From contig JACKLK010000006.1 of the NCBI GenBank assembly GCA_024236015.1, positions 186,001 through 250,000 of the forward strand: a DNA stretch of 64,000 bases, written 5' to 3'. The translations under genes and the position numbers were made by a program. The notes under the pieces are model-generated. The model worked only from the letters and a program-made list of their open reading frames with translations, made no database searches and had not been told where the DNA came from. This DNA comes from Rhodoferax sp. GTDB lineage: Bacteria; Pseudomonadota; Gammaproteobacteria; Burkholderiales; Burkholderiaceae_C. The first letter of the stretch is position 1, and every line of letters begins with the position of its first letter. This document shows positions 8,459-17,233 of the stretch, in pieces.

Positions 8459-9322
8459 ATGACCGATACCAGCCTCAAGACCCGACTGCAGCAAGACCGT
8501 GTGCTGCTGGCGCCCGGCATCTACGACGCCTTCACGGCCCTGATCGCCGAACAAAGCGGCTTCGCGGCGTTGTACCTCTCCGGTGCGTCGATCGCCTACA
8601 CCCGGCTCGGGCGCTCCGACATCGGCCTGACCACGGCCACCGAGGTCGCGGACACGCTGGCCCGCATCACCGAACGGGTGTCGGTGCCGGTCATCGTCGA
8701 CGCCGACACCGGCTTCGGCAATGCGCTCAACACCATGCGCACGGTGCGCGCGTTCGAGCGCGCCGGCGCCGCCATGCTGCAACTCGAGGACCAGACCTTC
8801 CCGAAACGATGCGGGCACCTCGATGGCAAGACCGTGGTGCCGGTGGCCGAGATGTGCGGCAAGCTCAAGGCTGCGCTCGATGCGCGCCAGTCCGACCGCA
8901 CGCTCCTGTTGGCGCGTACCGATGCGCTGGCGGTCGAGGGCTGGGAGGCGACCATGGAGCGGGCCGAGGCCTATCTCGCATGCGGCGTGGACGCCTTGTT
9001 CATCGAGGCCTTGCGTTCGCCCGAGCAGATGGAGCAGGCCTGCACCCGCTTTGCCGCACGGATTCCCTTGCTGGCCAACATGGTCGAGGGCGGCAAGACC
9101 CCGGTGCACAGCGCGGCCGAGCTGGGCCGCAAGGGATTTCGCATCGTGATCTTTCCGGGGGGAACGGCGCGGGCGGCGGCGTTCGCGCTGCAGAAGTACT
9201 ACACCAGCCTGCACCAGCACCAGACCACGGCGCCGATGCGGGACGCGATGTTCGACTTCGACCAGCTCAACGCGCTGATCGGAACCCCCGAGTTGCTGGC
9301 CCTGGGCCGACGCTACGAATAA
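8459..9322 (+). CDS. Isocitrate lyase / phosphoenolpyruvate mutase family lyase
   Basis: A 287-residue TIM-barrel enzyme with the superfamily signature KRCGH at residues 116-120, whose Cys118 is the expected catalytic base of true lyases. The Mg-binding DADTGFGN lies at residues 81-88. Size and sequence style match methylisocitrate lyase and 2,3-dimethylmalate lyase rather than the larger isocitrate lyase. The likely reaction is retro-aldol cleavage of a 2-hydroxy (tri)carboxylate into a 2-oxo acid plus a carboxylate. It is the last gene of the operon; the same CAGGAGAGCTTC leader occurs before the preceding flavoprotein gene. A GC-rich hairpin follows the stop. Confidence 0.87.
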   Translation: MTDTSLKTRLQQDRVLLAPGIYDAFTALIAEQSGFAALYLSGASIAYTRLGRSDIGLTTATEVADTLARITERVSVPVIVDADTGFGNALNTMRTVRAFERAGAAMLQLEDQTFPKRCGHLDGKTVVPVAEMCGKLKAALDARQSDRTLLLARTDALAVEGWEATMERAEAYLACGVDALFIEALRSPEQMEQACTRFAARIPLLANMVEGGKTPVHSAAELGRKGFRIVIFPGGTARAAAFALQKYYTSLHQHQTTAPMRDAMFDFDQLNALIGTPELLALGRRYE

Positions 9323-9363
9323 CCCTGCGCCGCGGCCACCGCCGCGGTCCGCCGCGGTCAGGG
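9323..9363 (+). terminator. Terminator-like hairpin after the lyase gene
   Basis: Starting at the base after the lyase stop, CCCTG (9323-9327) can pair with CAGGG (9359-9363), and CCGCGG (9330-9335) with CCGCGG (9352-9357). A third CCGCGG lies at 9342-9347 and offers alternative pairing. There is no clear T-run, so termination efficiency is uncertain. Its place at the operon end and before an unrelated signalling gene supports the call. Confidence 0.4.
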
Positions 9364-9414
9364 GCACAATGACGGCTGGCACGTTGTTGCCAGAACCGAT
9401 CTGTGTTGCCCTCC

Positions 9415-12400
9415 ATGACCGATATCACGACCTGGCTCGAAGCCCATGGCATGGCCAAATACGCGGCGGAATTTGTCGCGCAGGATGTTTCCGTCGACCT
9501 GCTGCCCGATCTGCTCGATGCCGACCTGCGCGAACTCGGCGTCGCCTCGCTGGGCGACCGCAAGCGCCTGCTCAAGGCAGTGGCTGCCGAGCGTGCGGCG
9601 TCCGCGGCACCGGAGCCGGCGGGGGTGGTCGCTGTGCGGCCCGCGGTTGCCGCCCCGGTCAAACCTGCACCCGCCGGCGTCGGGGAGGAGGGCGAGCGGC
9701 GCCATGCCACCGTGATGTTCTCCGACCTGACCGGATACACCGCGCTCAACGAGGCCTTCGATCCGGAGGAGGTCGAGCAGGTCATGGCGCGCATCAAGCG
9801 CGAGGCCAGCCGCATCATCGAAAGCCATGGCGGGAGGGTCAACCAGTTCGTCGGCGACGAGGTGATGGCCTTGTTCGGCATTCCGGTGACCCGCCGGGAC
9901 GACGCGCGCCATGCGGTGCGGGCTGCGCTGGAGCTGCATGCGACGGTCGACGCCATTGCCGCGGGCATGGCCGAGCGCCTGGGCCGGCGCCTGTCGATGC
10001 ACACCGGTGTCCACACCGGGCTGGTGATCGCGCGGCGCAGCGATACCCGCTCGGGCGACTACACGCTGACCGGCGACACGGTGAACACCGCCGCGCGCTT
10101 GCGCGGCCTGGCCGAGCCGGGCGAAGTGGTGGTCAGTCCGCAGACCTGGCAGCAGGTGGCGGACTATTTCGAGGCGCAGGCCGGCACGGCCATCGAGGTC
10201 AAGGGCAAGGAGCGGCCCTTGTTGCCGTACCGCATCATCGCCGAGCGCGCGGTACCGCATGGCGGCAGCCGGCCGCTGATCGGGCGCGCCGACGAGATGC
10301 AGCAGTTCGACATGGCCCTGCAGTCGTGCGTGCAGCGCCGTCGCGGGCGCGTCGTGCTGGTGCGCGGCGATCCCGGCCTGGGCAAGTCGCGCCTGGTGGC
10401 GGAATTCGTCGACAACGCCCGCGAGCAGGGCCTGACCTGCAATGTCACGACGATCCAGGACTTCGGTGCCCGCACCGGGCACGACGCGATCCGCGTGCTG
10501 GTCCAGGACTGGATGGGGCTGGCGCCGGACGCCGACGAAGCCAGCCGCGCGGCGGCGATCGCGCTGCAGTTCGGCGCCGGCACCGACGCCGCGCAACACC
10601 AGCCGTTTCTCTATGAACTGCTCGACGTGGCACCGCCGAGCGAGGTGCGAACCCTGCTGTCGGCCGTCGATGCCGGCGTGCGCCAGCGCTCGACGCTGGA
10701 CGTGCTGGCCTATCTGCTGCGCTGCGAGCTCGAGCAGGGCCCGACCCTGTTGCTGATCGAGGACATCCACTGGGCCGACGCATGGACGCTGCAGCAGCTC
10801 GAACCCCTGCTGGCACTGGCCGCCGACATGCCCTTGCTGGCGATCCTGACCACCCGCTTCGCCGGCGACCCGAGCGTGGGGCAGTGGCGCACCTCGTTGC
10901 ACGGCTTGCCGCTGACCAGCATGGATCTGCAGCCGCTGGCGCCCGACGACGCGATGCGCCTGGCCGCCGGTGCGGCGTCGATCTCGGACGCCTTGCTGCG
11001 CAGTTGCGTCGAGCGCGCCGAGGGCAATCCGCTGTTTCTCGAGCAACTGCTGCTCAATGCCGGCGACGAGAGCGCGAACAACCTGCCCGGATCGATTCAA
11101 TCGCTGGTGCAGGCACGCATGGATCGCCTGGAGAATGCCGACAAGAGCGCATTGCAGGCGGCCGCCGTCTGGGGCCAGCGCGCACCGTTATCGGCGGTGC
11201 GGCATCTGGTGGCGGATCCGCAATACGATCCGCGGGCTCTGGTCGAGCAGTTCCTGGTGCGCGTGCACGGCGACGAGATCCAGTTCAGCCATGCGCTGAT
11301 CCGCGACGGGGCCTATGGCTCCATGCTGCACGCGCGGCGCCGGCAACTGCACCTGGCGGCCGGCGAATGGGTGCTGGCGCAGGACGTGGCGCTGGCGGCC
11401 GAGCATTTCGAGCGGGCGGAGGACGTGCGCGCCGCCGGGACCTATCTGCAGGCCAGCGAACTGCAGGCGAGTCAATACCACTACACCGAAGCCCTGGCCC
11501 TGGTCGACCGGGCACTGGCCTTGCCCGATCCGGGCGACAGCCTCTTCGCGCTGCGCCTGGCGCGTGCGCGGCTGCTGCTCGAGTTCGGGCATGCCGGCGC
11601 CTCGATCGCCGCGGCCGGTGCCGCCATCGACGTGGCGCGCACCGACGGCGATCGCGCGCTGGGCCTGATCGCCATGGCCTCTGGCATGCGTATCGTCGAC
11701 CGGCTCGCGGAGGGCCTGGAGTTGCTCGAGCAGGCGCAACCGATGGCGCAGGAGGCGGGGCTGGTGCTCGACCTGTCGCATCTGCATGAATTGCGCGGCA
11801 ACCTGCTGTTCAGCCTGGGCCGCTCCGATGAATGCCAGCGGGCCCACGAGACGGCGCTGTCGCTGGCGCGCGAGGCGGGATCCGCCGAGGCCGAGAGTGC
11901 GGCGCTCGGCGGGCTGGGCGATGCGAGTTATTCGCGCGGACAGGTCGTCAGTGGTGCGCGGCTGGTCCAGCAGGCCGTGGACATGGCGCGCGAGCAGGGG
12001 TTCCCCAAGGTGGAGATGGCCTACCTGCCCATGGTGTCCTGGTCCGCGTATTACATGCTCGACCTGGCGCGGGCCCTGGAGGTCAGCGAGCGCGCGATCG
12101 CGCTGGCCAGCCGGGTGCACAACCCGCGTGCGGAGATGATGGCCCGCGCGCAGGTCGTGATGATCGATGGCTGCATCCGTGGCAACCACCGACCGGCCAT
12201 GGCCCATGTCGACCGGGCGCTGGAACTGACGCAGATGATGGGCAGTCGCCGGTTCGAGGCCATCACCTGGTTCTTTCGTGCCTTGCTGGTGATGCGCGCC
12301 GGCGATCGGGTGTCGGCGCGGGCCCATGTGGCGACCGCGTTTCACCTGATCGACGACGGCGAGCGCGGCTTGGGATTCCTGGGCGCGCAGTTGTACGGAC

Positions 12401-12786
12401 TGCAGGCCTTGCTGGTCGAAGACACGTCGTCGCTGGCAAGCACGCTGGGCCAGGGCGAGGCCTTGCTGGCCGACGGTGCCTTGAGCCACACCCACTTCGT
12501 GTTCTACGACTTTGCGATCCAGGCCTGCATCAGCGCCGGGCGATGGGACGAGGTATTGCGGTATTGCACCGCGCTGGATCGTTATACGGTTGCCGAGCCC
12601 TTTCCCTGGGCGGACTTCATCGTCGCGCGCGGGCGCGCCCTGGTGCAACACGGGCAGGGCGATCGCAGTGCGGCTTTGCTGAGCGAACTGCGCCGGCTCG
12701 ACCGTCTTGCGGCCGACCGGCAGCTGAACTACTACCGCGCCGCCATCGACGAGGCGCTGGCCCTGCGCGACGGCATGGCGGGCTGA
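9415..12786 (+). CDS. SAM domain / adenylate-guanylate cyclase / AAA ATPase / TPR signalling protein
   Basis: A 1123-residue multidomain protein. Residues 1-65 form a SAM-like domain (ITTWLEAHGMAKYAAEF). A class III nucleotide cyclase domain spans about 95-280, with metal-binding aspartates in MFSDLTGYT and near GDEVMALFGIPV. A STAND/AAA-type NTPase follows, with P-loop GDPGLGKSR near residue 320 and IEDIHWAD as Walker B. A long TPR-like alpha-helical region fills roughly 650-1100. ATG 9415 is preferred to GTG 9403 because the family begins at the SAM motif. It stands alone in its own transcription unit. It is probably a cytoplasmic sensor making cAMP, or a degenerate cyclase acting as an NTPase switch; the effector is unknown. 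Confidence 0.85.
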   Translation: MTDITTWLEAHGMAKYAAEFVAQDVSVDLLPDLLDADLRELGVASLGDRKRLLKAVAAERAASAAPEPAGVVAVRPAVAAPVKPAPAGVGEEGERRHATVMFSDLTGYTALNEAFDPEEVEQVMARIKREASRIIESHGGRVNQFVGDEVMALFGIPVTRRDDARHAVRAALELHATVDAIAAGMAERLGRRLSMHTGVHTGLVIARRSDTRSGDYTLTGDTVNTAARLRGLAEPGEVVVSPQTWQQVADYFEAQAGTAIEVKGKERPLLPYRIIAERAVPHGGSRPLIGRADEMQQFDMALQSCVQRRRGRVVLVRGDPGLGKSRLVAEFVDNAREQGLTCNVTTIQDFGARTGHDAIRVLVQDWMGLAPDADEASRAAAIALQFGAGTDAAQHQPFLYELLDVAPPSEVRTLLSAVDAGVRQRSTLDVLAYLLRCELEQGPTLLLIEDIHWADAWTLQQLEPLLALAADMPLLAILTTRFAGDPSVGQWRTSLHGLPLTSMDLQPLAPDDAMRLAAGAASISDALLRSCVERAEGNPLFLEQLLLNAGDESANNLPGSIQSLVQARMDRLENADKSALQAAAVWGQRAPLSAVRHLVADPQYDPRALVEQFLVRVHGDEIQFSHALIRDGAYGSMLHARRRQLHLAAGEWVLAQDVALAAEHFERAEDVRAAGTYLQASELQASQYHYTEALALVDRALALPDPGDSLFALRLARARLLLEFGHAGASIAAAGAAIDVARTDGDRALGLIAMASGMRIVDRLAEGLELLEQAQPMAQEAGLVLDLSHLHELRGNLLFSLGRSDECQRAHETALSLAREAGSAEAESAALGGLGDASYSRGQVVSGARLVQQAVDMAREQGFPKVEMAYLPMVSWSAYYMLDLARALEVSERAIALASRVHNPRAEMMARAQVVMIDGCIRGNHRPAMAHVDRALELTQMMGSRRFEAITWFFRALLVMRAGDRVSARAHVATAFHLIDDGERGLGFLGAQLYGLQALLVEDTSSLASTLGQGEALLADGALSHTHFVFYDFAIQACISAGRWDEVLRYCTALDRYTVAEPFPWADFIVARGRALVQHGQGDRSAALLSELRRLDRLAADRQLNYYRAAIDEALALRDGMAG

Positions 12787-12864
12787 GGGCATCCGGCCCG
12801 AGCCTGCACAAGTTTTACAGTCGTAACGGCTGATCCGCGCCCGGTTTGCCGTAGCCTATGCGAC

Positions 12865-13086
12865 ATGACGAACAAATGGAGATCCGGCACCCCCACGCCT
12901 GGCCGCAGCGTATCCGCCGTGCTGCTCGACTTTGTCTTTGGCGAGCCCTTGCCGCAACCCGAAGTGACCGAGAACAACAGCGAACAGGCCTGGCAGGAAT
13001 GGCTCGACGCGAGGGACCGGCAGGACGCGGTTGTCGAGTTCGAGGACACACAACCGATGGCGCCGGGGCGCACGGCATCGAATTGA
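12865..13086 (+). CDS. Small hypothetical protein
   Basis: A 73-residue reading frame starting ATGACGAACAAATGG in a modestly AT-richer gap. The product is acidic in its second half, with a tryptophan pair (QAWQEWLDARDRQ), and has no signal peptide or membrane segment. I do not recognise a family. It lies between the cyclase gene and the convergent Hsp15 gene, 38 bases from the latter's end. Codon use looks like that of the neighbours and there is no competing ORF of known type, so it is plausibly real. Confidence 0.5.
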   Translation: MTNKWRSGTPTPGRSVSAVLLDFVFGEPLPQPEVTENNSEQAWQEWLDARDRQDAVVEFEDTQPMAPGRTASN

Positions 13087-13124
13087 CCGCGCGTCGGACG
13101 CCGCCGTTGTGGCGGCCATGCGCT

Positions 13125-13529
13125 TCAGGAGTCGAGCGACGCGCTCCAGCGCGAACCCCAGGCGTTGTCCATGGCACGGCGGTCCTGCTTGGTCGGGCGC
13201 CCATGGTGCAGGCTCAGCGCCGGCTCGGTGCCCATGCGCCGCAGCTCCTGTGCCTCGGCACGCAGGCGCAGGCTTTCTTCGGTCTCGGCATACAGCTGTT
13301 GCGCCTCGGGCGCCGGGCCGCGCCTGTCGCTGAGCGCGCGCACGACCACGGTGCGGGTCAGGCTGCCATGGCGCAGGGCGACCGTGTCGCCCGGCTTGAC
13401 GTCGCGTGCCGGCTTGACCTCGTTGCCGTTGACCCGGACCCGGCCCTTGTGGATGTCGTCAGTGGCCAGGCTGCGCGTCTTGTAGAAACGCGCAGCCCAC
13501 AACCATTTGTCGACCCGGATTGCATCCAT
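13125..13529 (-). CDS. hslR: S4-domain RNA-binding heat shock protein Hsp15
   Basis: A 134-residue protein. The start at 13529 gives MDAIRVDKWLWAARFYKTR, the standard Hsp15 opening; a longer version starting at 13571 adds 14 residues of no known function. The S4 fold runs over about residues 1-65 (ATDDIHKGRVRVNG, then VKPGDTV). The C-terminal tail is highly charged with many arginines, as in E. coli HslR (133 aa). The family binds stalled 50S subunits carrying nascent chains after heat stress and helps recycle them. It is monocistronic, divergent from the GGDEF-EAL gene with about 110 bases between. Confidence 0.9.
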   Translation of the reverse strand: MDAIRVDKWLWAARFYKTRSLATDDIHKGRVRVNGNEVKPARDVKPGDTVALRHGSLTRTVVVRALSDRRGPAPEAQQLYAETEESLRLRAEAQELRRMGTEPALSLHHGRPTKQDRRAMDNAWGSRWSASLDS

Positions 13530-13638
13530 CAGGGCCGATTGTGCCGCATCCCGCAACCCCGCGACAAGCATGTTCTTGCCAGCCGCCGATGCGGCCGGCG
13601 GGGATTCGAATTAGACTGATCCCGTGCCCTCCAATGCC

Positions 13639-15804
13639 ATGAACGTCCTGCCATCCACCTATGACACCTGGGGTGTCATCGCGTCGATCCTGATCGCCTG
13701 TTTCGCCTCCTACGTCACGCTGGAGCTTGCTCGCCGCGTCCAGACCCATGCAGGATGGGCGGCCGTGTTGTGGTGGCTTGGCGGCTCGCTGGTCATGGCC
13801 ACCGGCATCTGGGCCATGCACTTCGTGGGCATGCTGGCGTTTTCGCTGCCGATCGATCTGGGCTATTCCGTTTTCTGGACGACGATGTCGTTTCTGGCCG
13901 CCCTGGTGGTGTCGGGGGTCGCGCTGGGCCTGGCCAGCGGCCGGACCCTGGGGCGCGCACGACTGGTGGCCGGATCTCTGGCGATGGGGGCGGGCATCAG
14001 CGGCATGCACTACATCGGCATGCATGCGCTCGACATGGTGCCGGGCATCGTCTGGCACTGGGGCATGGTTGCGTTGTCCGTGGTCATCGCCGTGGCGGCG
14101 TCGGCCGCGGCGCTGGGCATCTTCTTCTGGTTGCGCAAGGTCGAAGACGAAAGCCGACCGTTGCGCCAGGTGGTCGCCGCCATGGTGATGGGCGCGGCGA
14201 TTGCGGGCATGCACTACACGGGCATGGAGGCGGCCGGATTCCCGGTCGGCTCCATCTGCGGCAGTGCCGATGCGCTGGGCAGCGACGGCCTGGCAGGTGG
14301 CATCACGCTGGCATGCGGCGTCGTCCTGTTGCTGGCCCTGCTGACCTCGCAGTACGACGCCCGGGTGCGCCGCCACGCGCGGCGCATGGAGGTTTCGCTG
14401 CAGCAGGCCAATACGGATCTGCAGGCCGCCAACGAGGAGTTGCGCCAACGCGCCTTCATCGACCCGCTGACCGGGCTGGCCAATCGGCTGCTGTTCGAAG
14501 ATCGCCTGAACCATGCGGTGGCGCGACTGGACCGGGTCAATGACACGGTCTCCAGCCGCCATGCCGAGAAGGTGGCCGTGTTGTTCATCGACCTGGACGG
14601 ATTCAAGCCGGTCAACGACACCTATGGCCACGGGGCGGGAGACGAAGTGCTCAAGGAGGTCGCGCGCCGCCTGAACCGGGAGATGCGCGACTCGGATACG
14701 GCGGCGCGCGTGGGCGGCGACGAGTTCCTGCTGCTGATCGAGGCGGCCGGCGGTGCTGCCGACTGCGTGGCCCTGGCGCGGCGGGTGGTGGCATCCATCG
14801 CACAGCCGTATGACCTGGGCACCGACCGGGTCGCGATCGCGGCATCGATCGGAATCGCCATTCATCCGGACCACGGGCCGGGCACGCGGCTGGTTGCCCA
14901 TGCCGACGCCGCGATGTATGCCGCCAAGGCGATGGGCGGCAGTTCGTATGCGGTGTTCGAGCCCGGCATGGGCAATGCCGCCCAGGAACAGATCACCCTG
15001 CAGAACGACCTCAAGCAGGCGGTCGACAAGGGCCAGCTGGAGTTGCACTACCAGCCCAAGATGAGCAGTGCGCAATCGCAGTTCAGTGGTGTCGAGGCCT
15101 TGTTGCGCTGGAACCATCCGGATCGCGGCATCATCAGTCCGGCCCTGTTCATCCCCATCGCCGAACGGTTCGGGCTGATCGGCGAGATCGGAAACTGGGT
15201 CATCCAGGAGGCGTGCCGGCAGATGGCGGCCTGGACCGATGCCGGCTTGAACATGCGGGTCGCCATCAACATATCCGCGCACCAGTTGCGCGATCCGCAA
15301 CTGGTGACCAAGATCGATCTGGCCTTGCGGGAGCATCGCGTCAGTCCGTCGCGCTTGTTGTGCGAGATCACGGAGTCGGTGGCCATGGAGGATGTCGAGA
15401 CGACGCAGCGGACGTTCGAGAACCTGGCGAAGGTGGGCGTGTTTCTCTCGATCGACGACTTCGGCACGGGTTATTCATCGCTGAGTTACCTGCGCAAGCT
15501 CCCGGCGCAGCAGCTCAAGATCGACCGGAGTTTCGTGCTGGACCTGGAAACCAGCGGCGACGCGCGTGCGGTGGTGGATGCGGTCGTGCGCCTGGCGCAT
15601 GCCCTGGGACTGCGCGTCGTGGCCGAGGGCGTGGAGACCCAGGGCCAGCGCGACATCCTGATGGCCATGGGATGCGATGAGCTGCAAGGTTACCTGTTCG
15701 CCCGGCCGATGGGGGCGCAGGCCCTGATGCGGTGGATCAAGGGCACCAAGCCCGATGGCACGCCGGACTTCACGCCGTCCGTGATCCATCCGGACCTGCT
15801 CTGA
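13639..15804 (+). CDS. MHYT-GGDEF-EAL cyclic-di-GMP signalling protein
   Basis: About 721 residues. Seven membrane segments in the first 250 residues carry three MHYT-type motifs (MHFVGM, MHYIGM, MHYTGM), thought to sense oxygen, CO or NO through a bound metal. A GGDEF domain follows with an intact GGDEF motif near residue 357. An EAL domain follows with EALLRW near 485 and DDFGTGYSSL, so both diguanylate cyclase and phosphodiesterase sites look preserved. ATG 13639 places the first helix as in family members; a GTG at 13624 would add five residues. The final 35 bases overlap the end of the convergent histidine kinase gene. Confidence 0.92.
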   Translation: MNVLPSTYDTWGVIASILIACFASYVTLELARRVQTHAGWAAVLWWLGGSLVMATGIWAMHFVGMLAFSLPIDLGYSVFWTTMSFLAALVVSGVALGLASGRTLGRARLVAGSLAMGAGISGMHYIGMHALDMVPGIVWHWGMVALSVVIAVAASAAALGIFFWLRKVEDESRPLRQVVAAMVMGAAIAGMHYTGMEAAGFPVGSICGSADALGSDGLAGGITLACGVVLLLALLTSQYDARVRRHARRMEVSLQQANTDLQAANEELRQRAFIDPLTGLANRLLFEDRLNHAVARLDRVNDTVSSRHAEKVAVLFIDLDGFKPVNDTYGHGAGDEVLKEVARRLNREMRDSDTAARVGGDEFLLLIEAAGGAADCVALARRVVASIAQPYDLGTDRVAIAASIGIAIHPDHGPGTRLVAHADAAMYAAKAMGGSSYAVFEPGMGNAAQEQITLQNDLKQAVDKGQLELHYQPKMSSAQSQFSGVEALLRWNHPDRGIISPALFIPIAERFGLIGEIGNWVIQEACRQMAAWTDAGLNMRVAINISAHQLRDPQLVTKIDLALREHRVSPSRLLCEITESVAMEDVETTQRTFENLAKVGVFLSIDDFGTGYSSLSYLRKLPAQQLKIDRSFVLDLETSGDARAVVDAVVRLAHALGLRVVAEGVETQGQRDILMAMGCDELQGYLFARPMGAQALMRWIKGTKPDGTPDFTPSVIHPDLL

Positions 15805-17233
15805 CCGCATCGGTGCGCGCGCTTTCCGCGCTGGCCAGCGGCAGCCGCACGATGGCGTCCAGCCCGGCGACGCGCGCGTGCTGCATGCGATTGTCGAGCG
15901 TGATCTGACCACCCAGCGCGGTCACGATCTCGCGGCAGATCATCAGGCCCAGGCCGGAACCGCTGCGGCTCTGGCCCGCGGAGAATGGCTGGAACAGCCG
16001 TTCGCGCAAGGCGCTGGAGATGCCGGGCCCGTCGTCGCGGATGGTCAGGGCGGCGAACTGGCGGTCGCTGACCAGCGACAGGGTCAGTGCCGTGTGCTCG
16101 GGCGCGTGCCGGATGGAGTTGTGCAGCAGATTGCGCACCAGTTCGCGCAACATCCATTCGTGTGCGCGTATCGGTGCGGGCACGGTCCGGATCTCGAAAT
16201 CCAGGTCCTTGTCGGCCATCAGGGGCGCCAGGTCGAGCGCGATCGCGCGCGCCACGCCCGCCAGGTCATGCAGCGCCGGATCGGTCTGCTGGCGCAGCTG
16301 TTCGACCTTGGCCAGGGCCAGCATCTGGTTTGCCAGCGTGGTGGCGCGGTCCACCGTGCCGTTGATCTCCCGCAGGGCCTGCATCTGCGCGACGTCGCCG
16401 CGCAGGGCCGATTGCACCTGGACCTTGAGCACCGCCAGCGGCGTGCGCAGCTGGTGCGAGGCATCGCGCACGAAGCGCTTCTGGTTCTCCAGCAGCCCGT
16501 TCAGCCGGGCCATGACCTGGTTCGTGGCGTCGACCAGCGGGCGCAGCTCGCGGGGCAGGTCGGGTGCGTCGATCGCCTGCAGGTCGCCTTCGGGACGCGC
16601 GCGCAGCTGGGCACTGAGCGCGCGCACCGGCCGGGTCGCCCGCTGCACGACCAGCACGACGACCAGCGCGATGACCGCCGCCAGCAGGCTCTGGCGCAGC
16701 AAGGTGTCGACCAGGATCTGGCGCGCCAGCGTCTGGCGCAGCTCCAGCGTCTCGGCCACCTGGATCGTCACCATGCCCATGCCGCTGTTGCTGGCCACCG
16801 GTTGCAGCAGCACCGCGACCCGCACGTCCTCGTCGTTGACGCTGTCGTCGTAGAAATCGACCAGGGCCGCGTAGGGCCCCCGATCGGGCAGGCGGCCGCG
16901 CCACAGCGGCAGCTCCGGCGAGCCGTCGATCAGTTCGCCCTGCACCGTGGAGATGCGGTACACCATGCGGCTGCGGTTGTCGGCCTCGAAGGCTTCCAGC
17001 GCCGAGTAGGGCACGTTGGTGCGAAAGCGGGCCTGCGCTCCCTGTCCCTCGACCTCGAGCAGTTCGCCCAGTGACTTGGCCGAGGCCAGCAAGGTCCGGT
17101 CGTAGGCGGTGTTCACCGCGGCCAGGGCCTGCCGGTACAACGTGACGGTATTGACCAGCATGAACACGCCGGTGGGCACCAGGATGCCCAGCAGCAGGTA
17201 GCGGCGCAGCGACAGGGACCAGCGCGACGCCAT
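15770..17233 (-). CDS. tctE: Sensor histidine kinase, TctE type
   Basis: A 487-residue membrane kinase. The N-terminal helix (residues about 10-30) and a second one near 180-200 bracket a periplasmic sensor region. The DHp domain has the phosphoacceptor His260 in ASHQLRTPLAVL. The HATPase lobe carries an N-box (LLHNSIRHAP), the G1 box DDGPGIS and GSGLGLMI. It starts immediately after the response regulator stop, and the pair is divergent from tctCBA. In Salmonella TctDE and Bordetella BctDE such pairs switch on the adjacent tricarboxylate transporter when its substrate, for instance citrate, is outside. Confidence 0.9.
   Translation of the reverse strand: MASRWSLSLRRYLLLGILVPTGVFMLVNTVTLYRQALAAVNTAYDRTLLASAKSLGELLEVEGQGAQARFRTNVPYSALEAFEADNRSRMVYRISTVQGELIDGSPELPLWRGRLPDRGPYAALVDFYDDSVNDEDVRVAVLLQPVASNSGMGMVTIQVAETLELRQTLARQILVDTLLRQSLLAAVIALVVVLVVQRATRPVRALSAQLRARPEGDLQAIDAPDLPRELRPLVDATNQVMARLNGLLENQKRFVRDASHQLRTPLAVLKVQVQSALRGDVAQMQALREINGTVDRATTLANQMLALAKVEQLRQQTDPALHDLAGVARAIALDLAPLMADKDLDFEIRTVPAPIRAHEWMLRELVRNLLHNSIRHAPEHTALTLSLVSDRQFAALTIRDDGPGISSALRERLFQPFSAGQSRSGSGLGLMICREIVTALGGQITLDNRMQHARVAGLDAIVRLPLASAESARTDAVRAGPDGSRTA

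Noticed and set aside
9403..9414. GTG start four codons upstream of the cyclase ATG
   Set aside because: The SAM-domain opening aligns with ATG 9415 and no ribosome site favours the GTG.
13087..13124. Looked for a bidirectional terminator between the small ORF and hslR
   Set aside because: No stem of useful length or T-run could be formed in the 38 bases.
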